This document shows positions 42,974 through 51,764 of a stretch of 64,000 nt of DNA, piece by piece; positions within the stretch are counted from its first letter, which is position 1, and every line of letters begins with the position of its first letter. The DNA comes from Leisingera daeponensis DSM 23529. Lineage in GTDB: Bacteria; Pseudomonadota; Alphaproteobacteria; Rhodobacterales; Rhodobacteraceae. The notes beneath the pieces were generated by a model, which was given only the letters and a program-made list of their open reading frames with translations, had not been told where the DNA came from and did no database searches. The translations under genes and the position numbers were made by a program. The stretch is from positions 3,735,583 through 3,799,582 of the forward strand of contig NZ_KI421500.1 in NCBI RefSeq assembly GCF_000473145.1. Direction: 5' to 3'.

Positions 42974-43696
42974 TCAGCCGGGCGACAGCTGAAACAGGTA
43001 ACCCTGCGCGCGGCGGGTCTGCAGATGGACGGGTTTGGAGGGCACCGCTTCGATCTTGCGCCGCAAGCGCAGGATTAGCACGTCTATTGTGCGATCCACA
43101 TAGCGCTGCATGTCGGATCCCAGCTCCTCCAGCAGTTCCGGACGCGGGATCACCCGGTTGGGGTTTCGGGCGAAATACTCCAGCAGCCGGTATTCAGCGT
43201 TGGTAAGCGGGATCTCCTCGCCGTCCTTATCCAAAAGGCGGCGGTACTGCACGTCCAGCCGCAGGTCTCCAAAGCCGATTTCCTGCCCCGGGGCAGCGCT
43301 TGGCCGGGTGGTTCCATGGCCATAGCGGCGCAGCACCGCGCGGATGCGCGCGACAAGCTCGCGCGGGTTGAACGGCTTGATCATGTAATCGTCAGCGCCG
43401 GTCTCCAGCCCGATGATCTTGTCGATCTCATCTCCGATGCCGGTGAGCATGACAATGGGGAGCTGATAGCGCTCGCGGATGTGAATGGCCAAGGTCAGAC
43501 CGGATTCTCCGCGCAGGCGCAGGTCGATCAGCGCCAGATCCACCGGCGGCGGGTCGCCAAGGGCGTGAAACGCGGCGATACCCGCGCAGCAGACGGCGTC
43601 AAAGCCGCTCTCTTGCATCAGGGCGGAAAGCGTCTCGCGCACGTTCGGGTCATCGTCCACGATGGCGATGAGCGGCTGCGCTCTTCCTGCCTGCAT
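42974..43696 (-). CDS. OmpR-family response regulator
   Basis: 240 residues with a strong GGAGGAGG site. Receiver with IAIVDDDPNVRE, the phospho-acceptor in ALIDLRLRGESG and a switch Thr in VMLTGIGDE; the Lys site reads YMIKPFNPREL. The winged-helix output domain includes LTNAEYRLLEYFARNPNRVI and YVDRTIDVLILRLRRKIE. It forms a kinase-regulator operon with the gene downstream and is transcribed away from phnD across 263 bases, so the phn operon is the likely target. Confidence 0.92.
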   Translation of the reverse strand: MQAGRAQPLIAIVDDDPNVRETLSALMQESGFDAVCCAGIAAFHALGDPPPVDLALIDLRLRGESGLTLAIHIRERYQLPIVMLTGIGDEIDKIIGLETGADDYMIKPFNPRELVARIRAVLRRYGHGTTRPSAAPGQEIGFGDLRLDVQYRRLLDKDGEEIPLTNAEYRLLEYFARNPNRVIPRPELLEELGSDMQRYVDRTIDVLILRLRRKIEAVPSKPVHLQTRRAQGYLFQLSPG

Positions 43697-43811
43697 GCAA
43701 CCCTCCTCCTGCTACATCACGCGGCATCCTGCGTTGCGGCCTGACGGAGCGGCCGCTTTTCTTTCAGTGCCGCAAAACACTGCTTTGTTTAAGGGGAGGA
43801 GACAACGATTG

Positions 43812-43856
43812 TAACACTGTTAACATTAAACCGCTGCGTCGCGGGTTCCGTTAACA
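43812..43856 (+). promoter_or_regulatory. TAACA repeats in the regulator-phnD divergent region
   Basis: TAACA occurs at 43812, 43821 and 43852; the first two are 9 bases apart within TGTAACACTGTTAACA. Direct repeats spaced by about one helical turn are the usual target of OmpR-type regulators, and this is the only such pattern in the 263-base divergent region. It resembles no consensus that I can name with certainty. Confidence 0.4.
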
Positions 43857-43959
43857 AAAACCTGGCTCGCTTTCCGCCAGCTGCCGTCTCTATCCTCAGC
43901 CTGCCAGCGCCGCAACAGACGGGAGCCAGTCCCGGGGCGGCGTTCAAAGGGAGGAAAAC

Positions 43960-44943
43960 ATGGTAGATATTTGGACCCGTGCCGCGGCGGCACTGGGCGT
44001 TCTGTCACTGAGCGCCGTGGCTGCAACCGCGGGCGAAGACTGCGCAGACCGTGGCGCGCTGGACGTTCTGTATTGCGATGCAAACGGTGACCTCGTTGCT
44101 GACACGCCCGCCGAACCGGCGAAGCTGAGCAACCCCGACACGCTGGTCTTTGCGTACACCCCGGTCGAGGACCCCGCCGTGTATGCAGACATCTGGGAGC
44201 CGTTCATCGCGCATCTGGAAGAGGTGACAGGCAAGGACGTGCAGTTCTTTGCGGTGCAGTCGAACTCTGCCGAGGTTGAGGCGATGCGCTCCGGCCGGTT
44301 GCATGTGGCGGGCTTCTCCACCGGGCCGACGCCGTTCGCAGTGAACCTCGCCGGGGCGGTGCCCTTTGCCATCATGGGCGCAGAAGACGGCCAGTTCGGC
44401 TATAAGCTGCAAGTCTTCACCCAAGCCGATTCCGATATCGAAAGCGTGAAGGACCTGGCCGGCCGCCGTGTGGCGCATACCTCGCCCACTTCGAACTCCG
44501 GCAACCAGGCGCCGCGGGCGCTGTTCCCCGATTTGGGCGTGGTGCCCGATCAGGACTACGAGGTGATCTATTCCGGCTCGCACGACCAGTCGATGCTGGG
44601 GGTGGTCGCGGGCGACTACGACGCGGCGCCGGTGGCGTCCGAAGTGGTGGACCGAATGGCGGAGCGCGGCCTTTACGACCCGGCCGACGTGCGCAAGATC
44701 TGGGAGAGCGATCCCTTCCCGACCACCTCCTTCACCGTCGCGCACAACCTGGACCCCGACTTGGCTGCGAAAATCAAGGAAGCCTTCTTCTCCTTCGAAT
44801 TTGCGGGCACCAAGCTGGGTGAGGAGTTCGATGGCGTCAGCAAGTTCATTCCGATCACTTACAAGGATCAATGGGCGGTGATCCGGCAGATCCAGAAGTC
44901 CAACGGCGTCGAGTACACGCCGCAGGGCCTGGCAGGGAAATAG
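43960..44943 (+). CDS. phnD: phosphonate/phosphite/phosphoester-type substrate-binding protein
   Basis: 327 residues with signal peptide (MVDIWTRAAAALGVLSLSAVAATAGE) and an AAAGGGAGG site. PhnD-family blocks: LVFAYTPVEDPA, NSAEVEAMRSGRLHVAGFS, GPTPFAVNLAGAVPF, DLAGRRVAHTSPTSNSGNQAPRAL (the anion-binding Ser/Thr/Asn stretch) and SHDQSMLGVVAGDYDAAPV. It delivers a phosphorus oxyanion or phosphonate to PhnCE. Which one is not decidable by eye. It has the unusual disulfide-type start CADRGALDVLYCD. It heads the operon phnD-phnC-phnE-phnE. Confidence 0.87.
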   Translation: MVDIWTRAAAALGVLSLSAVAATAGEDCADRGALDVLYCDANGDLVADTPAEPAKLSNPDTLVFAYTPVEDPAVYADIWEPFIAHLEEVTGKDVQFFAVQSNSAEVEAMRSGRLHVAGFSTGPTPFAVNLAGAVPFAIMGAEDGQFGYKLQVFTQADSDIESVKDLAGRRVAHTSPTSNSGNQAPRALFPDLGVVPDQDYEVIYSGSHDQSMLGVVAGDYDAAPVASEVVDRMAERGLYDPADVRKIWESDPFPTTSFTVAHNLDPDLAAKIKEAFFSFEFAGTKLGEEFDGVSKFIPITYKDQWAVIRQIQKSNGVEYTPQGLAGK

Positions 44944-45065
44944 CCCCCCCTAACTTTAACGCCCGGCCGGGCAGCGCATCGGCCGGGCACACCTGTGGCC
45001 GCCTGCCGGCCGCCGCCCGAAGCAGCGCGGCACGGCCGCAGCTGAGCTATGCTTGAAAGTCCGCA

Positions 45066-45839
45066 ATGCTGAAAATCTCCAAACTGACCAAGCGCTACGG
45101 ATCGGGCGATCCGGTGCTGAAAGAACTGGACCTGACAGTCGAAGGCGATCAGCTCACGTCGGTCATCGGGTCTTCCGGTGCCGGCAAGAGCACGCTGCTG
45201 CGCTGCATCAACCGCCTGGTGGAGCCCACCTCGGGATCCATCGACCTCAACGGCACCGAGTTCACCACATTGAACCGCCGCAGCCTGCGCATCGCGCGCC
45301 GCCGGATCGGCATGGTTTTTCAGGGCTTTAACCTTATCGACCGGCTAACGGTGATGGAAAACGTCCAATCGGGGCGCCTGGGGTATATCTCCACCTGGGC
45401 GGCGCTGACCCGGCGCTACCCGCGCGAGGATATCCGCCACGCGTACGAGCTGATGGAGCGGGTCGGTATAGCGCATTACGCCAACAAGCGGGCGGATGAG
45501 CTGTCGGGCGGCGAACGCCAGCGGGTCGGCGTTGTGCGCGCGCTGATGCAGCGGCCGGAGATCCTGCTGGCGGATGAGCCGACGGCCTCTCTTGACCCCA
45601 AGACCTCAGAGCAGATCATGTCGCTGCTGCGTGATCTGGCATCGGAGCTGAAGCTGCCGGTCATCATCAACATTCACAACGTGACGGAAGCCAAGGAGTA
45701 CAGCGACCGCATTGTCGGCATGCGCTACGGGCGGATCATCTTCGACGGCCTGCCTGCCGGGCTGGGCAAGGCTGAAATGGACGAGATCTATGCGGGCGTG
45801 CCGGCACAGGATCGGGCGCAGGCTGGGGCGGCGGCATGA
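45066..45839 (+). CDS. phnC: phosphonate-type ABC transporter ATPase
   Basis: 257 residues. Walker A GSSGAGKST, Q-loop MVFQGFNLIDRLTV, signature LSGGERQRVGVVRAL, Walker B ILLADEPTASLD and the switch His in INIHNVTEAKEY. The spacing LSGRLGYISTWAAL-type insert after the Q-loop is characteristic of PhnC. It lies 122 bases after phnD and overlaps the first phnE by 4 bases. Confidence 0.92.
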   Translation: MLKISKLTKRYGSGDPVLKELDLTVEGDQLTSVIGSSGAGKSTLLRCINRLVEPTSGSIDLNGTEFTTLNRRSLRIARRRIGMVFQGFNLIDRLTVMENVQSGRLGYISTWAALTRRYPREDIRHAYELMERVGIAHYANKRADELSGGERQRVGVVRALMQRPEILLADEPTASLDPKTSEQIMSLLRDLASELKLPVIINIHNVTEAKEYSDRIVGMRYGRIIFDGLPAGLGKAEMDEIYAGVPAQDRAQAGAAA

Positions 45840-46630
45840 GCACAGGCAAGGACACCTGGCGCAAACCGCCCTTCATAGCCAATCCGGCGCTACGCTATGG
45901 GCTTTATGCCGTTGCGGCTATTTACTTTGTTGTCACCTTGGCAACCCTGCCAATCGACTGGGAGCGGGTTTCCGACGGTCTGACCCGCGCGCAAAGGATC
46001 TTCAGCGGTGCTTTCCCGCCCAGTTTCGACAGGGCCGGGCTGCTCTTTGATGGCTTCATGGAAAGCCTGAAGATCGCCATTCTTGCTACCGCGGGGGGGA
46101 TTGCCGTCTCGGTTCCGCTGGCATTTATGGCGGCGGGCAATATTTCTGTGAAACCCGTCTATCTGCTGGGCCGCGGCATCATCATCGTTGCGCGCAGTTT
46201 CCACCCGGTTATCGTGGCGATCATATTTGTGAAAGCGGTGGGCTTCGGCCCCTTTGCGGGCGCCTTGACACTGCTGGTCTATTCCATCGGCTTCGTCGCC
46301 AAGCTGCTTGCGGAGCGGATTGAGGAAATCGACTTTGGACAGGTGGAAGCCATGCGCGCGGCCGGGGCGGGGTTCATTGCGACGCTGGCTTATGCGGTGC
46401 TGCCGCAGATCATGCCGCGCCTTGTGGGGCTGGGGATCTATCAACTGGACAGCAATCTGCGGGCCTCTGCCGTGGTCGGCATCGTCGGGGCGGGCGGTAT
46501 CGGCGCGACACTGGCCAATGCCTTTGGCAGATATGACTACGACTTCGCGCTTGCCATCACCATGGTCATCGTCGGTGTGATCCTCGTATCCGAGGCGGTG
46601 AGCGGATTTGTCAGGAAGCGGATCGCATGA
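45836..46630 (+). CDS. phnE: phosphonate-type ABC transporter permease (first)
   Basis: 264 residues, about six membrane helices. The EAA coupling loop reads AERIEEIDFGQVEAMRAAGAG, and the downstream Gly-rich loop reads RASAVVGIVGAGGIGATL, as in PhnE. It starts within the stop codon of phnC (ATGA) and ends within the start of the second permease in the same way. Confidence 0.9.
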   Translation: MSTGKDTWRKPPFIANPALRYGLYAVAAIYFVVTLATLPIDWERVSDGLTRAQRIFSGAFPPSFDRAGLLFDGFMESLKIAILATAGGIAVSVPLAFMAAGNISVKPVYLLGRGIIIVARSFHPVIVAIIFVKAVGFGPFAGALTLLVYSIGFVAKLLAERIEEIDFGQVEAMRAAGAGFIATLAYAVLPQIMPRLVGLGIYQLDSNLRASAVVGIVGAGGIGATLANAFGRYDYDFALAITMVIVGVILVSEAVSGFVRKRIA

Positions 46631-47439
46631 TGAGCAGAGAAACCTTGCACGGCGCACAGGATCACTGGTCGCGTTTCACTCTGCGCCAGCGTCTGCTGCG
46701 GTATGGCGGGCTGGCCCTGACGCTTCTGGTTGTCGGCTGGGCGCTGCGCAGTATCGACGTGATCTGGGCCTGGGTCTGGGACGCCCCGTCGCAGATGGCA
46801 GACCTGTTCGGCCGCATGATGCCGCCGGACCCCCGCAACCTGCCGACGATCCTGGAGGCGATCTGGCAAACGGTGAACATCGCCTCGCTGGCGACGATGA
46901 TCGCGGTCGTGGTGTCCCTGCCGGTTGCCTATATCGCGGCGCAGAACACCACCCCGAACAGGGCGGCTCTGTGGGCCGGGCGGTTCATCCTGGTGTCTTC
47001 ACGGTCGGTGAACACCATTATCTGGGCGCTTCTTTTCGTGGCCATCTTCGGGCCCGGCATCGTGGCGGGGATCGCAGCAATCATGTTCCGCTCCATCGGT
47101 TTTCTTGGAAAACTTCTGGGCGAGGCGATTGAGGAGATCGACCGCAAGCCTGTGGAGGCGCTGGAGGCCGTCGGCGCGTCGCAGTTCAAAATCGTTCTCT
47201 ACGCCATCGTGCCGCAGGTAATGCCCGCCTTTTTCGCGGTCGCCATTCTGCGCTGGGACATTAACCTTCGGGAATCCACGGTGCTGGGCCTTGTGGGGGC
47301 TGGCGGCATCGGGATGATCCTGCAAGGCGCGATCGACACCTTCAATTGGCCCGAGGTCTCCATGGTGCTGCTGACGATCCTTGCGCTGGTGGTCTTTGGG
47401 GAAGTGGTGTCTACCTATCTGCGCAAAAAGATTCTTTGA
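46627..47439 (+). CDS. phnE: phosphonate-type ABC transporter permease (second)
   Basis: 270 residues, a paralogue of the upstream permease: coupling loop GEAIEEIDRKPVEALEAVGAS, end loop RESTVLGLVGAGGIGMIL. Two different PhnE subunits per system form a heterodimeric channel; this is normal in Roseobacters. ATGA overlap with the first permease. It begins with about 25 polar residues before the first helix. Confidence 0.9.
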   Translation: MMSRETLHGAQDHWSRFTLRQRLLRYGGLALTLLVVGWALRSIDVIWAWVWDAPSQMADLFGRMMPPDPRNLPTILEAIWQTVNIASLATMIAVVVSLPVAYIAAQNTTPNRAALWAGRFILVSSRSVNTIIWALLFVAIFGPGIVAGIAAIMFRSIGFLGKLLGEAIEEIDRKPVEALEAVGASQFKIVLYAIVPQVMPAFFAVAILRWDINLRESTVLGLVGAGGIGMILQGAIDTFNWPEVSMVLLTILALVVFGEVVSTYLRKKIL

Positions 47440-47587
47440 CCGTACCGGGCGGCAAACAAACACCCAGGCCGCTATACCTTAACGTTCTGGTATCCTATGC
47501 ATTGCGAGCAAACGGAGGGAGAGGGCGCGGGGGGCGCGCGTGTGCCTGTCCGGGGCTAGCAGGATGATTGAAGGGAAAAGAGCTACG

Positions 47588-48490
47588 ATGATCGGCACGG
47601 ATTGGGCGTTTGACAGGTACGAAAGCGTGCGGGCGGCCCTGCCGCAGGCAGTGTTTCCGCCGGTTTCAAAGTCCGGCCATGACTTGGGTGATACGTCCGC
47701 GGATTATGACGCCTATATCCTTGACGCCTTTGGCGTGCTGAACCGTGGCGAAACCGCGATCAGCGGTGCCGTGGAGCGCATGGCCGCCCTTCGCGCCATG
47801 GGGAAACAGCTGATCGTCCTGACCAATGCAGCCAGCTACACCCGTGCAGGTGTGTTGGCCAAGTATCGCAGGCTCGGGTTTGATTTTTCTCCGTCCGAGG
47901 TGGTGTCCAGCCGCGATGTGGCCTTTGCTGCGCTGCCAAAGCTGCCGCAGGGCAAAGTGTGGGCCGCGGCGGCGGCGGAAGGCGATGATTTCAGCGACGC
48001 GCCCGACGCGGTCCGGATCGCACAGCTCGCTGAAAACCCTGATCTGTTGCGCACTGCCGGCGGGTTTTTGCTATTGTCCTCGGCGCGCTGGAGCGAAGAA
48101 GACACTGCGGCCGTGACACGCGCGCTGCTGGCAGACCCAAGGCCGCTTGTTGCTGCCAACCCGGACCTTGTGGCGCCGCGCGAAAGCGGGTTGTCGGTCG
48201 AGCCGGGGCTGATCGCGCATGAGATCGCCGGGCGCACCGGCGGGCGGGCAATGTTCTTCGGCAAGCCCTTCGACAACGCCTTCGAGACCGCCCTGGCCCG
48301 GCTGGAAGGCATTCCGCGGCACCGGATCGCGATGGTGGGGGACACGCTGCATACAGATGTGCTGGGCGGGGCCGCCGCAGGCATCGGCACAATTCTCATC
48401 AGTGAGCACGGGCTGTTCCGGGGGCATGATGTGGCGCCGTACATCGCCAGAAGCGCGATCCGGCCTGACTGGATTGTCGCCACGACGTAG
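47588..48490 (+). CDS. HAD-superfamily class IIA hydrolase (NagD-like phosphatase)
   Basis: 300 residues from the ATG at 47588; an ATG at 47564 is the alternative, and the best purine-rich site (GAAGGGAAAAGAG) precedes 47588. HAD-IIA motifs: YILDAFGVLNRG (nucleophile Asp), IVLTNAASYTRAGV, FFGKPFDNAFE and MVGDTLHTDVLGGAAAGI. This subfamily dephosphorylates small phosphoesters. It follows the phn transporter by about 150 bases on the same strand, which suggests it releases phosphate from an imported organophosphate. Confidence 0.85.
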   Translation: MIGTDWAFDRYESVRAALPQAVFPPVSKSGHDLGDTSADYDAYILDAFGVLNRGETAISGAVERMAALRAMGKQLIVLTNAASYTRAGVLAKYRRLGFDFSPSEVVSSRDVAFAALPKLPQGKVWAAAAAEGDDFSDAPDAVRIAQLAENPDLLRTAGGFLLLSSARWSEEDTAAVTRALLADPRPLVAANPDLVAPRESGLSVEPGLIAHEIAGRTGGRAMFFGKPFDNAFETALARLEGIPRHRIAMVGDTLHTDVLGGAAAGIGTILISEHGLFRGHDVAPYIARSAIRPDWIVATT

Positions 48491-48535
48491 GTCCCTCATC
48501 CGCTGGCGGCTTCGCCGCGCAGCCCGATCCGGTAA

Positions 48536-49504
48536 TCAGGTTCGTTTGCGGGACGCTAGAACTCCGGACTCCTGTATGATCTCAGAGACCTGGTGCTCCT
48601 TGCGGTAGGCCATGACATGAACGCCGGACACGCCGGCGATCTCGCGCATCTGCTGGATAAGCTCCACACAGATTTTCTTGCCTTCTTGTCCGGGCTTATC
48701 GGCCTTCTCCATCCGGTCGATGACTGCATCCGGAATATGGATCCCCGGCACGTTCGAGCGCATCCAGCGCGCCGCCCGCGCTGACGCCAGCGGGCCGACG
48801 CCGGCCAGGATGAAGACTTTCTTGTCCAAGCCCATATCCCGGACCCGGGCCATGAACTTTTCGAACAGGGGCACGTCGTAGATATAGTTGGTCTGGATGT
48901 ACTCGGCCCCGGCCTCGACCTTTTTGGCCAGCCGCTCCGGGCGCCATTCATAGGGCGGGATGCAGGGGTTTTCAGCCGCCCCCAGAAACAGCAGCGGCGG
49001 ATTGGTTATGGTGCGCCCGGAGAGGAACTTCCGCTCATCCCGCATGGTCCGGATGGTGCGCAGCAGCGACAGGGAATCGAAATCGAACACCGGCTTGGCG
49101 CCCGGCTGGTCCCCCACGCCGACACCATCACCCGTCAGGCACAGAACGTTGCTGACCCCCATGGCGGCAGCACCCAGCACGTCCCCCTGAATGGCGATCC
49201 GGTTCCGGTCCCGGCAGGAGATCTGGTAGACAGGGGAATACCCCGCCCGGGTCAGCAGCGCGCTGATCCCGATGGAGGACATATGGCAGTTCGCGCCCGA
49301 GGCATCCGTGGCATTGATGGCGTCGGCAACCTCCCCAAGAGGGCGCGCGGCGTCATAGACATCCGCAGGGTCAGCGCTGTCCGGCGGGTTCAGCTCCGCC
49401 GTGATGGCAAAGCGGCCGGAGCGCAGCACCCGTTCCAGCCGGCTGTGCGAGACATGGCCTTCGGGCGGCGGTGAATAGGGCTGGGGCAAACTGTGGTCCA
49501 TCAT
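48536..49504 (-). CDS. metF: methylenetetrahydrofolate reductase
   Basis: 322 residues forming a TIM barrel: FAITAELNPPDSADP (N-terminal catalytic Glu strand), ALLTRAGYSPVYQISCRDRNRIA (folate/FAD site), VLCLTGDGVGVGDQPGAK (the conserved TGD), FLGAAENP, and AEYIQTNYIYDVPLFEKFM. It reduces methylene-THF to methyl-THF. Its start overlaps the stop of the upstream cysteine-rich gene by 4 bases. It lacks the eukaryotic regulatory domain, as usual in bacteria. Here it is paired with a MetV-like protein and does not adjoin metH, so a dedicated C1 route (demethylation) is plausible. Confidence 0.88.
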   Translation of the reverse strand: MMDHSLPQPYSPPPEGHVSHSRLERVLRSGRFAITAELNPPDSADPADVYDAARPLGEVADAINATDASGANCHMSSIGISALLTRAGYSPVYQISCRDRNRIAIQGDVLGAAAMGVSNVLCLTGDGVGVGDQPGAKPVFDFDSLSLLRTIRTMRDERKFLSGRTITNPPLLFLGAAENPCIPPYEWRPERLAKKVEAGAEYIQTNYIYDVPLFEKFMARVRDMGLDKKVFILAGVGPLASARAARWMRSNVPGIHIPDAVIDRMEKADKPGQEGKKICVELIQQMREIAGVSGVHVMAYRKEHQVSEIIQESGVLASRKRT

Positions 49505-50073
49505 TTCGCCCCTTTCTGAGCTTGTGCGGGCTCCTCCGCCAGCGGCGCAGCGGAGGGTTCATTCTTGCGGGCGCCGGGAAAGGCGTCGGCAATAGCGGTG
49601 CGGCGTTTTTCCCGGGCTTCACGCAGATGGGCTGCCTTTTCGCGGCTCACCCGCAGCCACGACGAAGACCCTTCGAGGTTGCGTTCCACCGGCGGCAGCA
49701 CGGTTGCAATCTGCGCGCCGCCCTTCATCCGCGACGCGCCGTCCCAGGCCAGCACCCATACGCATTTCATTTCCGGTTTCACCTCACAATACCCGCCTGT
49801 CCGCACCCCGCCGCACGGTCCGTTGCGCAGCTGCTTGGGGCAGTTCATCGGGCAGGACATGCCGGTCGAGGACAGCACGCACTGCCCGCACATCTTGCAA
49901 TCGAACAGCACGGTCTTGACGCATTTCTCGACAAAGGCGACAGGACGCTCGACCCGGTCATAGCCGATTTTTCTCAGGACCGGATCCAGGGCGATCATGA
50001 CCTGTTCCACCCGCTTGTATATCCACTCAAAACTGCGGGAGTGGCGAATGGCGAACAGGCGAATCCGGTACAT
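49501..50073 (-). CDS. MetV-like methylenetetrahydrofolate reductase C-terminal family protein
   Basis: 190 residues from the ATG at 50073 (AAGGGA site; upstream frame ignored). A dense cysteine block, FDCKMCGQCVLSSTGMSCPM, then NCPKQLRNGPCGG and GGYCEVKPEMKCVW, matches the MTHFR_C/MetV family that binds zinc and iron-sulfur clusters and forms a complex with MetF in acetogens. The C-terminal 60 residues are charged and probably disordered. It is the first gene of the two-gene operon with metF. Its presence in an apparently aerobic alphaproteobacterium suggests an alternative electron donor for MetF. Confidence 0.85.
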   Translation of the reverse strand: MYRIRLFAIRHSRSFEWIYKRVEQVMIALDPVLRKIGYDRVERPVAFVEKCVKTVLFDCKMCGQCVLSSTGMSCPMNCPKQLRNGPCGGVRTGGYCEVKPEMKCVWVLAWDGASRMKGGAQIATVLPPVERNLEGSSSWLRVSREKAAHLREAREKRRTAIADAFPGARKNEPSAAPLAEEPAQAQKGAK

Positions 50074-50457
50074 TGAGTTTCCCTTTCTCCAGGCACTTAC
50101 AACGTCTTGTCCATTTGCGAAGGCTGCACTGGTATTGAAATAGTCTTTGCGCCCCCGGCCTTCATGTTTTGTCCTGTATCCGGACCGGCGATACCCGCCG
50201 GATGTTTCCGCTCCGGACCGCGGCTGCGGATTGGACCAAGCCTTAGCCTGCGGCCGCATTAGAAAGGCTCGAATAATTGTTAGTGCATGACGGGTCTTCG
50301 GTCCATCAGGACGATGGATCAGGCTGCACCTGCTTGTCGCGGCAAGCGCATTCTATTGCGGCCGTTCCTTACACCCCTTTGCGGCCTGTGCCTTAGAGCA
50401 GCAGTGTTTCCTGACGATAGGCGCAGGCCAGTGCGGCAGCGCTGGATCATCCCTCCG

Positions 50458-50488
50458 TTGACATGAATGTTGATTCATGTTTCATATT
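50458..50488 (+). promoter_or_regulatory. promoter with palindromic operator of the importer/CoA operon
   Basis: TTGACA (50458-50463) lies about 19 bases before CATATT (50483-50488), a fair -35/-10 pair. A perfect palindrome, ACATGAAT-GTTG-ATTCATGT (50461-50480), covers the -35 end and the spacer. It lies about 35 bases before the ATG at 50518. Size and symmetry fit a TetR-family operator; the regulator is probably encoded at 56116 in the same operon. The remainder of 50074-50517 contains the divergent metF-side promoter and no gene. Confidence 0.6.
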
Positions 50489-50517
50489 TGGCAGGGAAAA
50501 ATCAGGGAGGAGCCCTC

Positions 50518-51693
50518 ATGCTGCGCTTGTTTGCGTTGACGGTTGCTGGTGCGTTGATGTCGTCTGCAGCCTCTGCCGAAATCCGGATTGCCCATGTTTA
50601 TGGCAAAACCGGCCCGTTTGAGGCTTATGCGGCCCAGTCGCATATTGGCCTGCAGCTGGGGCTGGAATATGCCACCGGCGGCACGATGGAGATCAACGGC
50701 GAGAAGATCGTTGTGATCGAGAAGGACACGCAGCTGAAGCCCGATATCGGCCGTGCCCAGCTGGAAGAAGCTTTCGGCGATGATGACGCGCATATCGCTG
50801 TTGGCCCCGTAAGTTCCGGCGTGGCTTTGGCCATGCTGCCGGTTGCCGAGGAGTATGAGCGCATTCTGATCGTCGAACCTGCGGTTGCGGATTCGATCAC
50901 CGGCGCGAACTGGAACCCATACATCTTCCGCACTGGCCGCAACTCATCGCAGGACGCAATCGCAAATGCGGTGGCGCTGGGCGGGGAGGGCGTGACCATT
51001 GCGACCTTGGCGCAGGACTATGCCTTCGGCCGCGATGGCGTGGCGGCCTTCAAGGAAGCGCTGGAAGCGACCGGGGCCTCAATCGCCCACGAGGAGTATG
51101 TGCCGACCGACACCACCGATTTCACGGCGGCGGCTGAGCGTATTTTCACCAGGATGGGCGAGGTTGAGGGAGAGAAGAAGCTCTTCATCATCTGGGCCGG
51201 CGGCGGAAACCCGATGGGCAAGATCAACGCCATGGAGCCCGAGCGCTTCGGCATCGAGATCGCGACCGGCGGCAACATTCTGGCCGCGCTGAAGGCATAC
51301 AAAGAACTGCCGGGCATGGAAGGGGCGACCTACTACTACTACGAGATCCCTCAGAACCCGGTGAACGAATGGCTGGTGAAAACCCATTTCGAGCGGTTTG
51401 ACAGCCCGCCGGACTTCTTCACTGCCGGCGGAATGGCGTCCGGGCTTGCGATTGTCGAAGCGATCAAGAAGGCCGGCGGCGCAGAGGACACCGAGGCGCT
51501 GATCAAAGCAATGGAGGGTATGTCCTGGGAAACCCCGAAAGGCACCATGCAGTTCCGGGCCGAGGATCATCAGGCCATGCAGCCCATGTATCACTTCCGC
51601 ACCGAGGTCCAGGACGGCAAGGACTATGGCGTGCCGGTGCTCGTGCGTGAGATCGGCATGGACGAAATGAACATCCCGATCCGCAACCAGTAA
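50518..51693 (+). CDS. ABC transporter substrate-binding protein, branched-chain amino acid/amide type
   Basis: 391 residues from the ATG at 50518 with an ideal GGGAGGAG site. Signal peptide MLRLFALTVAGALMSSAASA. Type I periplasmic binding fold: IRIAHVYGKTGPFEAYAAQ, GLQLGLEYATGG, GPVSSGVALAMLPVAEE, and FRTGRNSSQDAIA. Members bind amino acids, amides or aromatic acids. Given the CoA-ligase genes downstream, the ligand is more likely a carboxylic or aromatic acid than an amino acid. First gene of the operon. Confidence 0.88.
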   Translation: MLRLFALTVAGALMSSAASAEIRIAHVYGKTGPFEAYAAQSHIGLQLGLEYATGGTMEINGEKIVVIEKDTQLKPDIGRAQLEEAFGDDDAHIAVGPVSSGVALAMLPVAEEYERILIVEPAVADSITGANWNPYIFRTGRNSSQDAIANAVALGGEGVTIATLAQDYAFGRDGVAAFKEALEATGASIAHEEYVPTDTTDFTAAAERIFTRMGEVEGEKKLFIIWAGGGNPMGKINAMEPERFGIEIATGGNILAALKAYKELPGMEGATYYYYEIPQNPVNEWLVKTHFERFDSPPDFFTAGGMASGLAIVEAIKKAGGAEDTEALIKAMEGMSWETPKGTMQFRAEDHQAMQPMYHFRTEVQDGKDYGVPVLVREIGMDEMNIPIRNQ

Positions 51694-51764
51694 GCCGCGG
51701 GATGCTTCCCGCCCATACTCCGGGGCGGCCGCTGCGGCCGTCCCCGGGGCAGGGATAGAAAACA

